Assembly: GCA_036346375.1 (NCBI GenBank)
Contig: CM070511.1
Location: 6,758,001 to 6,822,000 of the forward strand
DNA length: 64,000 nt
Origin: Guadua angustifolia
Taxonomy: Eukaryota; Streptophyta; Magnoliopsida; Poales; Poaceae
Direction: 5' to 3'
Shown here: one piece after another, positions 46,196-58,850 of the stretch
Layout: every line of letters begins with the position of its first letter
How positions within the stretch are numbered: the stretch's first letter is position 1
Made by a program: the position numbers and the translations under genes
The notes under the pieces: model-generated
Told to the model about the DNA's origin: nothing
Databases searched by the model: none
The model's input: the letters and a program-made list of their open reading frames with translations, nothing else

Positions 46196-47148
46196 TTTAA
46201 GGGGTTTCACCCACCGGGCTAGAGAAGTGTTGAGACTAGGTATTGTGAAGACCTGTGATGACCTTCTTAGTCACTTGCCAACAAAAGAGTGAACAACAAT
46301 ATAAGCTGGACATCTCTTGTGGGTAAAGTTGTAAAAAATATGCAAAGTGTATAATCTATTCGAATAGTCATGTCCCCGGTTACGGTCATTGTGAAGAAAT
46401 TCTCACTTGGTTAATTTTCACAAAATAATGGAGAATGGTGGCCATGGAATACTAAAGGTGGAGGGATTCCACTAGTATGAGTAGAAGCAAAGAGATGCAA
46501 TGTAATCCTTACAGAACCACAACTTTAGCGATTCTGATCCTTTGTTGGATAAAAATTGATGACCTGCATTGTTCAAGCATCGCTTGAAAAACACTGCAGT
46601 GAACCTCAAGTGTAGCAAGCATTGTAGCAATAAACTATTTGACAATCCGGACCATTCGATTGAACGACGCTCAATGGCGGTAACTACTTAAGTTGCAGTC
46701 CTTTGCAAACTGCACAGGAACTCTATCTGAGTAGATAGATTCCACTAGTTATAAGTAGAGTGATTACACTAGTGTAAGTGGAGTGATTCCACTGGTGTAG
46801 GCGGAGGGATTCCACTCTCATAATAAGTTAAAATAAACTAGATACTTCATTTTAAGTTAAAAAGGCTAAGTCTTAATCTTGGAAAACAATCATGCTATTC
46901 AAAATGAAACTTTCTTTCTGCTAAAATAATCATAAGGCCTTTCCTTGTCATCTATCTACTTGCAATTAGTATAAGGACTTGTTGAGTACTTTTGTACTTA
47001 TTGTTGCTCATACATGTGGGTTTAGACTATCATACGGAAAACCTAGTGTATGAAAACTTCTATGCATCCGGCTTTGGTGATGAAGATGACGGTAAGAACT
47101 AGGTTGTAGTCCCAGTCGATTGACTATGAAAATTCATGGAGGCCCTTT
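46196..47148 (+). mobile_element. Gypsy-type LTR 3' part, diverged
   Basis: It contains TCTTGTGGGTAAAGTTGTAA and CTATTCGAATAGTCATG at about 46,315-46,373, the conserved module of the other gypsy LTRs. Near its end (about 47,070-47,102) is a GATGAAGATGACGGTAAGAA stretch ending in TAG, similar in place to the acidic terminal exon candidate. It is much diverged and lacks the LTR start. It carries short repeats of GATTCCACTAGT around 46,735-46,815. Confidence 0.5.
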
Positions 47149-48690
47149 TGTCGGCGTTTCATATAACCGGCAAGTAGATTTGTAAGTATAGGGGATCATG
47201 CGCCCCCTCTCCTCGAATGGTTAGGCGAAAGGAGCCTCGGATGAACACTGGATCGGGCTGAGGAGACTCAGATTTATACTGGTTCGGGCCGAACGTCCCT
47301 ACTTCCAGTTTGTGGAGGAGGATCTCGTTGATCGGGGTATGGCAGATTACATGCGAGGACTAAGGACAAGCCCTTAGCCCTCGTCCGAGCGGCGAAGCTC
47401 AGGAGCTTCGATCGGCCGTTCGAGTTGGGAGAGCAAGCGAGGTGGGATATGGAAGAATGAGCGGATTCGCCCGTTGCTAGGGACCCTGCCTCCCTTTATA
47501 TAGTCGGAGGGGGCAGGTTACACGAAAATTTGGAGGAAAGAGGTAGGGGTATGCTATGCCTTGGAGTCTTGGTCTTCGGTCCTGGTGACTGATGGGTTGC
47601 TGTTCACCCATGCCGAGTTGGTAGACACAACGGGTGATGCTTCATTGGAAAGGCGCGTGCTCGCCTCAGACTTACTGCCGATGATGACGCCGTCTATCTT
47701 GTGCCTTGGCACCGGGTTGGAGCGCTTTTCATTTGTACATGGCGGGGCAAGTGGATCGGCATTTGACTCATGACCCTCTCGCCACCTTGGGAAGAGCCAC
47801 CGTCCCAAAGATGGTTGTCGATCCATGGGGCAGTGGACGGCTTGGCGCCGACCGTGATGTGGCGGGCCGCTGTTGGAGCTCTTTGGGGCTCGACCTCGGC
47901 TTTGGTCGGGGGCAGGGCGCCGACCAATGATCGAAGCCTGAAGCGCCCGAGAGGTTCGGTCGAGCCAAGGGTCCTTCAGGGCTCCTTGGGGCTAAGACCG
48001 GGTCCAAGATGGTTTATTCGGTGATCCAGCCAATATTCAATGATAATCCCATCTTGCTGGGGGAACGGAGACTCTGGTAATACCCTCTCCCGCCTTCTGC
48101 TGCATTGCTGATTTGGGCTGCGAACCCAGATGACTGAGAGAGATACGAGCATGCATACCTTGCTGTGGGGTACCCCTGGTATGAGTATTCGTCAGTAGCC
48201 CCCGGGGCCGTCCGGAAATGCAGGCGTTCCTGGATGGGCCCTTTATCTTTGGTTCACATGGCCTTCTTGGCAGTACGACGCTGTACAACAAGGCCACGGA
48301 TATTCTTGGGGACAGCCGCTTTGTCTGGATGAGTCCGACCAACTTGATCGACCCGGTTTAATGGGGTGCGCGCAAAGACCCTCAGAGGTGTAGTTTCGAG
48401 CCCCGAGCCGCCGGAGAGCCGGTCGGGGTCTACGCCCGATTGGCGAAGGGTTGCGAGAGTGCAGACTTGGTCGAGCCTGAGCCCCCGTGCGGATCGAGCT
48501 AACACTTCAAGAGGCGGCCCGTCGGGCCTTGGTTGGTTAAGAATTCGACCGGGCAAGATGAGCGCACCGGGGTGAAACCCGAGCCCCGAGCAGATTGAAG
48601 AACTGGTCGGGGGGTTATCTGGGTCAGACGAGTCCGACCGACTTGGTCGGAGGGCTCGGCCGACGCCGAGCCGGCCAAAGATAGACACTC
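47149..48690 (+). mobile_element. TGTCGGC-type LTR (solo or truncated)
   Basis: It starts TGTCGGCGTTTC and carries TTTATACTGGTTCGGGCCGA (about 47,271), the same module as in the insertion at 10,820. It also has a TATA-like CCTTTATATAGTC at 47,493. The GC-rich remainder has repeated GTCCGACC/GGTCGG words. The right border is unclear; ATAGACA at 48,681-48,687 could be the end, but no target duplication fits. Frames of up to 144 codons here are composition artefacts. Confidence 0.45.
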
Positions 48691-48699
48691 AGAGGATCG

Positions 48700-50193
48700 G
48701 ATGGCGTCAATCGAGGGGGGTGAATGATTGCGCTGAAGCTAAAATCTTATTCTTAAACTTTTTGAAACACCCCAATTCAAAATCAAATTGCTTGAAGACC
48801 GGTTCACGAAGTTGGGACACCAGTTTAGAAGTCTAGGCGACAAGAGAGCACTTGGGCCACCAAGAGAACACTTGGGCGACTAGTTTGAGCACTGGCCACC
48901 AAGAGGACACTTGGGCGAGTAGTTTGGGCAATGGCACCAAGAGGACACTTGGGCGAAAGGTGTAGGGCACTGGCGACCAAGAGGACACTTGGGCAAGCAA
49001 GAGGACACTTGGGCGAGCAGGTTGGGCACTTGGGCGAGCAGTTTGGCACTTGGGCGAGTAGGTTGGGCGACCACGTGAACAGTTGGGCGACCACGCGCAC
49101 AGTCTGGGCGAGCAGACCGATACATGTCCACTAAAATAGAAAATTCTGAAGATCTAGTCGTTGGATTGTTGTAAAATTTTAACTGTAGAAACTAGACTCA
49201 ATTCCGCAGCTAACACAAAAATAATCAGGTCAATCGGATCTACAAATCTAAAGTTATGTCCTTTGCAAGAGAACTGAATCTGGGCGACCACGCGAGCAGT
49301 CAGGCGAGCAGGACATCAATCTGGGCGACCACAAATTACTAAAGATCTAACCGTTGGATTGATATGAAATTTTAACTGTATAAACTAGATTCAATTACAA
49401 ATCAAACCCAAGAAGAATCAAACCGATCGGATCTACGGATCAAAAGATATTACCTTCGCAAGATGATACCTTTGCAAAGAACCGAACTCCGTGATGAACT
49501 TCGTGACTGCTGTGATGAACAAAACTTCAAGCGATTGATCAACTATGTCGAAGCCAAGAGCAAATCATAACCGCAAGAAGAAGCTCTCTAGAAGATTGAT
49601 TTTTATTTCATTGTCTAAAGTACTCCAACACAAGAGTACAAACCCTCAAACCTGAACGCTCAACCTCTCCTATAAACAGGGGACACCTCCCCCTATTTAT
49701 ACAGAGCAAACTCACAGAGATAAAATACAACTCCACTTCCAACATGGAAAGAGTTCGTATCTATCTCAACTTGGCCCAACGTGGCCAACAACAACTCTTG
49801 CACGTATGTACAGCCCACCTGCTGTAATTACGTGACTAACCAGCCTCCATGTGCATGTTCTCTAGCCCGAACGTCCCGCATGACATCCTTGACCACCAAG
49901 ACCTCGATTCCGTCCTAAACCTAGTCTCGAACCTCAGTTTCTCCATGAACCTAGTTCCGGTCCCGTCATCGACCACGTTCGCCCTCGAGCAACACCTGCA
50001 CATGAATAAACACAGAAACCGTGCACGAGCACAAGTCCACGACTTGACTCAAGGTCAATCCATGCAACCACTCACACGAGTGCATTGCATCAAGCAGAAC
50101 CCATCATGCTATCATCATCTCAACATGGCACATGCACAAGCACCACAATGCCAATTTCACCATTCAACCAATTTTTCATCACATGATCTCACA
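48700..50193 (-). repeat. Copia (Sirevirus-like) 3' LTR, minus strand
   Basis: Read on the minus strand it starts TGTGAGATCATG right after the polypurine run AAGGGGGAGA (50,194-50,206) and ends near a TTCACCCCCCTCGA segment (about 48,712), the usual LTR end wording for this copia group. It contains the degenerate repeat array at 48,836-49,117. The left border is uncertain within about 20 bases. Confidence 0.55.
48836..49117. repeat. Degenerate short tandem array in LTR
   Basis: Units of about 18-37 bases built on CCAAGAGGACACTTGGGCGA and GCAGTTTGGGCACTTGGGCG repeat some ten times with varied length, and three further CTGGGCGACCAC words follow to about 49,330. Open frames on the minus strand (PKCPLG repeats) merely translate the array. 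Confidence 0.75.
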
Positions 50194-51225
50194 ATCTCCC
50201 CCTTGATGAAAACATTGGCAACACCCTTTGGACCTGAACATTGGCATTAACCTCACGAGAAAAGATTTTAAGAACTTTCATTTTTAAAACACAGAGCAAA
50301 GTGATCAAAAAACAAAGTGAAAAATCTCCACTTAAAAGGAAACCAAATTGTGTGTGAACTCCAAAATTTCTCCCTTTTTACAATAAAACATTTTACTTCT
50401 CCCCCTGAATGTAAGCTTTATTCTCCCCCTTTGACAATGATTTCAGCAAGGAAAAACAAATGAGTGCCAAGACAAGAACAAATGAGCTTTCTTGATCATA
50501 TAACCTTATATATCACATAATAAGCATAATACATGAACTTAATATTATTTAACAAGTTAGGGAGTGACATGCATCTCAACCTCAATTTAATCAACTATAG
50601 CCAAGTACTAAGCAAAATCTTGACAGAGAAAACACTAGGCCAAAAATGAAGCAACTAACAACTCAGCAAGCAAGTAGTTTCAATTCCAATCTAGTAGACC
50701 AATTTAATCTTGATAACAAGAATCGCATGTGGCATGCTTGAAGCATACTTCTTTTATTTTCAATGAATGGCATGCTTGAAGCATACATCTTATCTTTTAG
50801 GGAATGGCATGCTTGTAGCATACATCTTATCTTTTAGGGAATGGCATGCTTGAAGCATACATCTTGAAGCTTTTGCTTATTTTGATAATTTTGACAAGCT
50901 TCTTGCAGATTTGAGCCCTTTTTTTTCTTATTCCCTTTTCTTTTATTGTAAACATGCAAAGTGATTAAATGGTCTATGAAAGAGTAAAGCTGAAAATACA
51001 CATGCTTCATAGCCCAAATTTGTTAAGACGATTCATTATCAAGCCTATAGAAGCAAGATATCACAAGGTATTAGCTATAGACAGTCAAACTAAGGAATTC
51101 CGCAATGTCACTTTTAGTTCAAGTAAAGCAATTTAGATTATCATATATAAGCTCAATTACATAATATATAAAGAAATATGATAAAGTAAGCTCATTAAGT
51201 AACAGACTTGGCATAAAACTCCCCC
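50194..51225 (-). other. Multiple polypurine tracts between pol and 3' LTR
   Basis: On the minus strand, runs of the type AAAGGGGGAG occur at about 50,194, 50,399, 50,421 and 51,216. Repeated polypurine tracts between pol and the 3' LTR are a known mark of Sireviruses. A GGCATGCTTGAAGCATACAT motif is repeated four times at about 50,732-50,865. No gene seen. Confidence 0.6.
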
Positions 51226-51516
51226 TCAAAACAAGCTCATGGAATGCACCACGCCCAGCTCTCCTCTCAAAAAGGCAAATCGAGAAGCATCAAGTGGTTT
51301 TGTGAAAATATCAGCAATTTGCAAATCGTAATCAATAAAATGCAACACAACATCTCCCTTTTCCACATGATCTCAAGGAAATGATAGCGAATGTCAATAT
51401 GCTTGGTTCGAGAATGTTGCAATCGATTTTAGCAATATTAATAGCACTAGTGTTATCACGTAAAAGGGAACACTATCTAAGTTTAATCCAAAATCCTTTA
51501 AAGTTGATATCATCCA
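51226..51516 (-). pseudogene. Copia RNase H C-terminus, cut by assembly gap
   Basis: On the minus strand the frame reads KGDVVLHFIDYDLQIADIFT and KPLDASRFAFLRGELGVVHS, ending MSLF and a TGA at 51,226-51,228. This is the C-terminal end of a Ty1/copia polyprotein. A one-base loss near 51,375 (CTTGAGATC for the usual CTTAGAGATC type) breaks the link to the upstream part. The upstream part (LKDFGLNLDSVPFY) runs into the N gap at 51,517, so the rest is not visible. Confidence 0.8.
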
Positions 51517-51616
51517 NNNNNNNNNNNNNNNNNNNNNNNNNNNNNNNNNNNNNNNNNNNNNNNNNNNNNNNNNNNNNNNNNNNNNNNNNNNNNNNNNNNN
51601 NNNNNNNNNNNNNNNN
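51517..51616. other. Assembly gap (100 N)
   Basis: Exactly 100 N, the usual length for a gap of unknown size. It interrupts the copia pol, and no copia continuation is seen after it, so the missing DNA probably includes most of that element. Confidence 0.99.
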
Positions 51617-51935
51617 CAATGCAGAAGCATTAATGGCTTAAGGGTTCTTTTGTATGGTTTTGGTTTCTCGTTCTAAATATTAGATTTCACCAACTGTTGA
51701 TGTTGCAGTTTTGGTGACCAAACAATATTAGATTTCAATAGCATATAAACTTACATTCATGGTAGCTGACCAAAGAATACTTGTTTTATGATTAGAGATT
51801 ATCATGATCTATAGTTCATACTTAACACAATGAATTAACATGGAAACCATTCAAAAATACCATTGAAAGCATCATGATAGACGGAACCCTAGCTACTGGT
51901 TATACATGAAAAGAACTTACCTTTTCATGAATCAC
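51617..51935. other. No recognisable gene
   Basis: AT-rich DNA after the gap; I see no coding motifs or element ends. Confidence 0.4.
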
Positions 51936-51939
51936 AAGG

Positions 51940-52220
51940 AGACGGACGCGAGGGTGAGGCGTTGGGCTCTGGAGAGGAGACGGAGGAGAGGGTGAGATGA
52001 GGCATCAGGCTCCAGAGAGGAGATAGGCAAGGGTGAGGACGAGGCATCAGGCTTCGGAGAGGAGACGGGGGCGAGGCGTCAGGCTCCAGAGAGGAGACCG
52101 AGGTGAAGATGGCTAGGGCGAGGGTGGCAAGGGCTTTGGAGAGGAGACGAAGGCGAAAGTGGAGGGCGGCTAGGGCTCTGGAGAGGAGACGGGGGCGAAT
52201 AAGAACATCTGAAGAGGATA
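51940..52220. repeat. GA-rich minisatellite next to CACTA end
   Basis: GAGAGGAGAC or a close variant recurs at about 51,972, 52,013, 52,057, 52,089, 52,140 and 52,181. The units are 32-51 bases long and carry GGGGCGAGGCGTCAGGCTCC-type filler. Confidence 0.7.
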
Positions 52221-52289
52221 CGGAGGCAATGGTAGTTAGGGTTTAGGGACTAAGTGAGTGCGGCGGGGTTATATGCACTGATACACAAA

Positions 52290-52630
52290 AACAATCGGTT
52301 TCATCATCCAAACCGATTGTGATATAAATCGTAATACAATCGGCCCTAGTTGAAACCGACACCAATACATCCCGCATCACATTCGGTCCTAGTTGGAAAG
52401 CGACACCAATACATCTCGCATCACAATTGGTCCTAGATGGAAATCAACACCAATACTTCGCATCACAATCGGTTTTCAATGGAATCGACACAAATACTGC
52501 CTCCACCACAATCAAGTTTCAATGGAAACCGACAATAATACTACCCACATCACAATCAGTTTTCAATGGAAACCGACACAAATACTCCATCACAATCGGT
52601 TTTCAATGGAAACCGACACAAATACAAATA
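52290..52630. repeat. CACTA subterminal repeats, left end
   Basis: About nine units of 33-40 bases built on CACAATCGGTTTTCAATGGA and AACCGACACAAATAC follow each other. Their position next to the element terminus fits CACTA subterminal binding sites. Confidence 0.75.
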
Positions 52631-53139
52631 GATTAGTGGGCTTATATAATAGAAATAGTGTAACAAATAGAAATATGTACAATATAGGAAATCTGTAAAA
52701 TGTTATATCTTAATTATTAATCTAAGCTATTAACTAGAGGATATCCTTAAATAGGACTATATAATTTATTGAACTTTCTTTTTATTTATCTAATTCGCAA
52801 ATTGATTTTTCTAATAGAATAAAATCTAAAGGTCTGGGCCCTAAGATAACAATTTCCAAAAATTAGCTAAATAAACTGTAGCCACAATTACTACTAACAA
52901 AAAAATCCTAAATATCTCTAAACAAAAAGCACAAGTTAATTTTGAAATCTTTAATATGTCAGACCCAGACCATGAAATCTTTTTATAATACAAACATTTG
53001 AAACACATAGCATTATTTATATTGATGTAGTCCTTTTATTTACAATACAACCCTTGTTGATGATTTACACGCATGTAATTTGTTCCATGTGTGTTATCGT
53101 TACCGCTAAGGCATGCCCCATCTGCAAACGGAGGTATTT

Positions 53140-56100
53140 TATCAAATTGGTTGTACTCTTATTCATCTATGATATTTTCAAATCCAACGATCTATGAAGG
53201 ACGACGTGCAATCTCGGATTGGTTGAATCACGCACATAGAACACTTGAGTTACTTGTGTCACAAAGACGAACGGTTTATCTTTGTAGACGAGTCTATTGA
53301 GATCCTTAACAGTAAAACCTCTCTTGTCGACCTTCACTTTGTGTAGAAGTCTCACCCACTTACATCAGAATGATGGAACTTAGCATATTCCATAATCGAG
53401 CTCTCACATTTCTTCGATCATCTCGTAGTAGGAGTTTATTGCGGTTGAGGATCCTCTTTTCGAGTGATCATCGACAAAGCATCTATGCTCACACAATAGC
53501 TTTGAACTGTACTATTTGCATCTTGACTTTTAGTGTAAAAGATGTAGCTATTAATATCGTACCCTTGCCATATCTGAATATTAAATCTTGGTCCATCAAC
53601 CAACCATTTGACATCCTCACTGATAGAGGCCTTCGCTTTTCTTTGAACCATATGAGGAACTTGATCGTTGTGTTCTCGCATGATGGAAAGCTTATCCATA
53701 AGTAGATTATCTTTCTATAATAATAACTTGTGCTACTCGATGTATGGATGAACTTCTACACTATACTAAAAGACTATCAAATGCACTTTATAATACATAT
53801 CAAACCATGGACTCGTTAATTTTGACCTAGTGGTTCCTTTGCCAGCAAGTTTGCTGTCATGACGAGATAAAAGAACACCAATTGATTGTCTTTTACCTAG
53901 ATAGTCAACACACAACTCAATAACCTCTTCAGTCCCATAACCTTCAACATTACTACACTCAGGCTTCGACCGATTCCTCACGCATGACTTTAATATACCT
54001 ATATACCTCTCGAGCGGATACATGTAATGTAGGAATACAGGTTCACCTATCTTAATCTTTAATAAGGTGAACAACAAGGTGGACCATGACATCGAAGAAT
54101 GATAGGGGAATGCAACTCAAGCTAACATAGAGTCTGCGCCATCTTGCTCTGCAAGTTGTCTAACACATCAGGATCAATAAACCTTGCAAAAAATCACATT
54201 AAAGAAATAACATAGCTTCATGATTGCCAGCCGGATATCCTCTAGCATAATATTTCTGATTGCAATAGGGAGCATTTGGGTCATCAAGATATGACAGTCG
54301 TGGGACTTCATACCAAGTAACTTCGAATCATCCATGGACACAAGCTTCTTAATATTTGTGGAGTAGCCCGATGGAAATTTAGTACCTTGGAGATACTTGC
54401 AGAAGTCTTCTTTCTCCTTCTTGGATAAGGTGTAGCATGCAATAGGGATGTATAGAGCTTTTCCATCCTCCTTTATCACTGCAAGCATGGGCCTAATTCC
54501 TATGTAGGCTATGTCGTAGCGAGCATTCACACCATCCTTGGTCTTCCCAGGTATGTTTAGTAGGATGCCAACCAAATTGTCGAAAATATTCTTCTCAACG
54601 TGCATGAAATCAATACAATGTTATACATCTAACTCCTTCCAATATGGTAATTCCCAAAATATCGACCGCATTTGCTAAATGGTCCTAAGATGAACAGATT
54701 CATGGCTCTTTCTACACTGAACATCGATATCCTCCACGTGTGAATATACTTGCCTTCCACGTAGGCTATGTGGTCGAACAAACTTCCCTCTTCCTATCAA
54801 ATTTGTCATCTATCTTACGGTATTGATGAATTCAAGGTAGAAACCTGTGGTGACCCATTTACATAGTTTTCTTGAAATTCAGCAGCCACAAACTCTCAAT
54901 CTCCTCTTCACAAATAGGACATGCTATAGCTCTCTTTGTACTGTAGCCTACCACATTACCAAGGGCTAGAAAATCATTTATGGTGTAAAATATCATACCC
55001 TATAGGTTGAAGCTCTCTCTTTTGTATACATCCCACACCGTTACCCCTCATTTCACAATTTTACCAAATCAGCAATCAATGGTGCTAGGTACACATATAT
55101 ATCATTTTTTGATTGTTTAGGTCTCGAGATTAGTAACAACATCACAATATATTTCCACTTTATGCACAACCAAGGAGAGAGATTGTATATACACAATAGA
55201 ACTGGCCAAGTGCTGTGATGACTGCTCATATTACCAAACAGATTCATTCTATCTGTACTCAATCCAAATCTTATATTCATCATTTTGGCACCAAACCATC
55301 ATATTTCCAATCAACGTTTCTCTATTAAGCCGAATCAACGGGGTGTCTCAATTTGCCATCTTCCTTTCGATATTTATAATGCCAACACAACAATTTTACC
55401 TCTTTAGAATTTGCAAACAACTGCTCCAAATGGAGAATGTTGGGCAAGTACCACAATACCTCAGACGAAGCCCCTTTAATAACCTCTTCACCATCGTCGC
55501 CCCAGCTCTTATGCTTCTTATCATTATGCTTCTCCTTTTGTTTGTACCAGGTACACCACAAACTGGACAAACATGCAATTTCTTATGCGTGTTACGGTTC
55601 AAGATGCAATCATATAGACATGCATATATCCTTTCTATTTTCATTCCCATGGAGTATAGTAGCTTCTTCACTTCGTAAATGCTAGTTGGTAACTCATTTC
55701 TCTCCGAAAGCACATCCGATACAAGAACTAAAAGTGCATTGAAACTTGTATTTATATAACAATGTTTTGCCTTTAGTTCAAACAATGCAAGGACTGAACC
55801 CAACTGGTGTATTCCGCTTTGCAACCCAAGAAAAAAGGTTTAGCATCATCTTCCATCAAGCTTTTTAATTTTTCAAACTCTCTTTTCATGTAATTTCACT
55901 CTACATCTGAAAACATTTGCTTTAAATTATCCTCCTCAAATATATTACGCTGCAACTCATGATCGGGTTTCAGCATATCTTCATTGCATACCAAACAGGT
56001 ACTACTTGTCTCTCCGTGATGGATCCAACACGTGTAATTTCTCATGAAGCCATGTCAAATTAAGTGGTCTTAAATTTAAGCTAAGTTGTTAACTCTCTTG

Positions 56101-56249
56101 AAATTGGTGCAATTAAAGGAAGCACAATATATGAAGTGTACACTCCTTTTCACCATGCATTCTTCTGCAATTTTTTTGAACTCCTTAACACCCCTCTAAA
56201 ATTTAGCACTCACACGGCTTTTCTGATATATCCATTCTTCACGGTCCAT
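53140..56249 (-). pseudogene. CACTA transposase (TNP2-like), interrupted
   Basis: The likely start is MDREEWIYQKSRVS at 56,249, the start of the transposase-associated domain, with TCWIHHGET-type residues following in broken frames. Next comes the TNP2 core: NELPTSIYEVKKLLYSMGM with CPVCG (55,560-55,760), LRHPVDSA (55,325-55,350) and NIRFGLSTDRMNLFGNMSSH (55,215-55,280). Then comes ICEEEIESLWLLNFKKTM (around 54,870-54,920), HVEKNIFDNLVGILLNIPGK (54,540-54,605), LSKKEKEDFC and MKSHDCHILMTQMLPIAIRN. The C-terminal DUF4216-like part carries YGTEEVIELCVDYL (53,766-54,092) and KVDKRGFTVKDLNRLVYKDK (53,280-53,340). The protein would cut and rejoin element ends in the nucleus. Many stops and shifts make it inactive. 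Confidence 0.88.
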
Positions 56250-56643
56250 CTGCAATTAAACTACATGAAATAAATTAAGAAAAAATTGGAGTGACAACTA
56301 GCTATTTCAAATATTGAGACATTATTTAATTATCTTTGAAAAATAGAGAATGGGTTGTAACATATATAATTTTACTCTCGATACCTCATTCCCTACTTAA
56401 GAGCTTTCAGTTCCATACTTCGAAGACATACATTTAAAACATCAATAATGATATCGAATTACCTAATGCAGTAAGCTTGAAATCCTTTTGACTTCAATGA
56501 AAGAAAATAAGGGTAGAAGAATTAACGAAGTTGAGAAATTAAACGATCTTGAAGAAATGTCTATCTGTTGACCAACTAAGTACGTACTAACAATGACTTC
56601 TAATCTCTAATTAGGTTATGTCCTATTCCCATTCAAGGATATG

Positions 56644-56830
56644 TGGTTTAGGCAATTCCTAAGCTGTTGTACAACTCCAGAGAAAATTTCGGTAGCATCT
56701 ACCCATTGTTCTCCAAATACACATTTCGACAACAAGTTAAGAGAGTGTGTATCCAGAGAACACTAGGGAGTTGCTGCTGAAACTTTCTCTGAAGTTGTAA
56801 ATAGCTTAGGAATTTACCCGAACCACATAT
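56644..56830. repeat. Imperfect inverted repeat (foldback), CACTA transposase upstream region
   Basis: Arms at about 56,644-56,698 and 56,771-56,830 pair imperfectly (GTTGTACAACTC with GAAGTTGTAAATAGC, and AGGCAATTCCTAAG with CTTAGGAATTTACC). It sits where the foldback at 4103-4295 sits in the other CACTA copy. Confidence 0.55.
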
Positions 56831-57467
56831 TCTCGAACTATCCAAAAAAACATAGACAATTCAAGAGTGCTTACTTATAAATATGCCATTTCAGTATATT
56901 TATAAACAAGAACCCTCGAAAGGACCGGAGACGTAGGTTACATAACCTAAACTCTAATATATTCATCATATTATAGCAACAATTAATTCCAGATTAATAC
57001 GAAAGTATTACAAAGATAAATGGATGTGTATTTATCAAATAAAAGGTGTGAAATCTGACAAGATACACACAATTCCAGTGTAACCTAAACTTGCTTTGCG
57101 ACATATCAAATTACCTAGCGCAAAATTGAAGGGGTTTAAAGTAATATTTACTTTTTGAAGAAAACTATAAATGAGGGAAAATTAAGAAGAAATCTTCTCA
57201 AGCTAGGGCTTCAACTTTACCCTCTTAATACTCAACCTTGAAGATTTCATAATTTCTCACCCAACTATTATTTCCAACCAAAGTATATGGTGCTTTTTGA
57301 GGCGACAGCAGTTTTTTGCCTCTTAGAACAACAATCGAGGAGAGTTCAGTCCAAGAGTGTGATTATTATTAACACCCGCTCCGAAATCATCTACCACAAT
57401 CGGTTTTCCTAAAAAGTTAGGAATCGATCCAGATGAAGTGATAGTGTTGTACTATTCTGTAGTAATG

Positions 57468-58394
57468 CATTGTACATGCACTAGCAAAAATATCAATAAA
57501 AGAGAGAGAGAGAGAGTTGTGGATCTGTATATCGTGTCTTTGTTCTAATGTCATGTTTTATACGATCTTGATTATTCTGTTCGACACCGACCTTGATACA
57601 TTGTATTAATTAATTATTCTGTTCGACTAGTGGGACAGCTAACACTGGTATCCAACAATCAGCAACCCGTTTACTGGGTTCTTATCTCAAAGTTGATCAA
57701 CAGTACGGTGGTTCGGAAGTACATATGGAGTATTAGCTAGGGAACGGCAGTAAGTCCAATGTTGCCATAATGGGGATCCTAGGTAGGATGATCACTTTAG
57801 TGTTGACATTATCAAAATCGTAAGATCATGGTAGAAGAACTGCCCGTCTGCACGTCAAAAGTTCTGATTTTAAAGACTATAAGATCCAGACCATTATTTC
57901 ATTAGTTCTACTTAATTTAAATCGACCGGATTGGTCTCAAGATTGACAACGTTGTCTAAATTGTAAAATGGGATATTGACATTACTAGGTTGCCGCTGTC
58001 TATTCTTCCAAAGTTAGCCAACTCTTTCCATTTATTTAATCCATGTTTATTAGCTTGCTTACAAAAAGAAGATATATGTAGGTCATTTTTTTAAGATACA
58101 CGTAAGATTAGATTATATCTGCATTCATCGATATCCAATATTAGATTAAACTTAAAGCTCTATGTCTAGCACTCTCCTTGAGGGGTGGATCTAAGGCACC
58201 CTAAAAATTTAAGAAACGCTACAAAATCACCTCTTAAATTGGTCAAATTTATTGATTAAACTGGTTTCAATTTCAATGATTAGGTTTTGTAAGTTTTTAG
58301 AACTATTTATATTATGCTCTTAATAAATTTCAAATATATATATGTTAGATCTACAATATTACAAAATCGTTATAAAAGGCTTAAAAGTTGTACA
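57468..58394. other. No recognisable gene
   Basis: AT-rich DNA with a short (AG)n run at about 57,502-57,515. I see no coding family or transposon end. Confidence 0.4.
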
Positions 58395-58850
58395 CGTGAA
58401 ATCATACATATCCTAAAGTCTGAAGACTTCCTCACTTGGGGGCCAACCACGTCGCGCCGAGCCACACAGGAGCCGGCTCAGCTCGGTTTTTTTCGCGTGT
58501 AGGTCCCTCAAAAAATGTGTAATCACTTGTAGGTCCTTCCCACAGTTTTTTACGAAAAAGACCTTCTGGTTCAGAAAAATCGTGAATCTTTCGTATTCCA
58601 GCTATTTTTCACGAAAAGGAGCTTTCGATTTAGCGCAATCGCGGATCCTTCATGAGAAGACCCTAGATAAATGAAAAAAAAAACGTGATTGCATTTGTAT
58701 CCTTTCAACTGTTTCACACGTTATCTCGATGATTTAAAAAAAACACCGCCGAAAAAAACCGAAATTGTTTCTACGAAAAAAAATATTGCACACGACGTGT
58801 TACACCGCCAAAACTATATAGTGTACCCTAATTTTGCTTGGTCCACCTCA
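58395..58850. repeat. Unclassified dispersed repeat, copy A
   Basis: It contains CCTAAAGTCTGAAGA, GGCTCAGCTCGG, TTTTTTTCGCG, repeated TAGGTCC and TTTCTACGAAAAA words, in the same order as at 62,930-63,640. The two regions share ACACGACGTGTTAC/GCGCGGCGTGTTAC. The family is unknown to me. Confidence 0.5.

Larger units (their letters stand above)
52276..57467 (-). mobile_element. CACTA (En/Spm) element with decayed transposase
   Basis: The right end is ACTATTCTGTAGTAATG (57,451-57,467), one change from the intact TGTAGTAGTG end at 5321. The left end is probably CACTGATACACAAAAACAAT at 52,276, adjoining the subterminal repeats. The transposase reads leftward. No matching 3-bp target duplication was found, and both termini are mutated, so the left border is less sure than the right. 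Confidence 0.7.

Noticed and set aside
48254..48688. 144-codon minus-strand frame
   Set aside because: It sits in the GC-rich TGTCGGC-type LTR, and overlapping frames of similar length occur on both strands.
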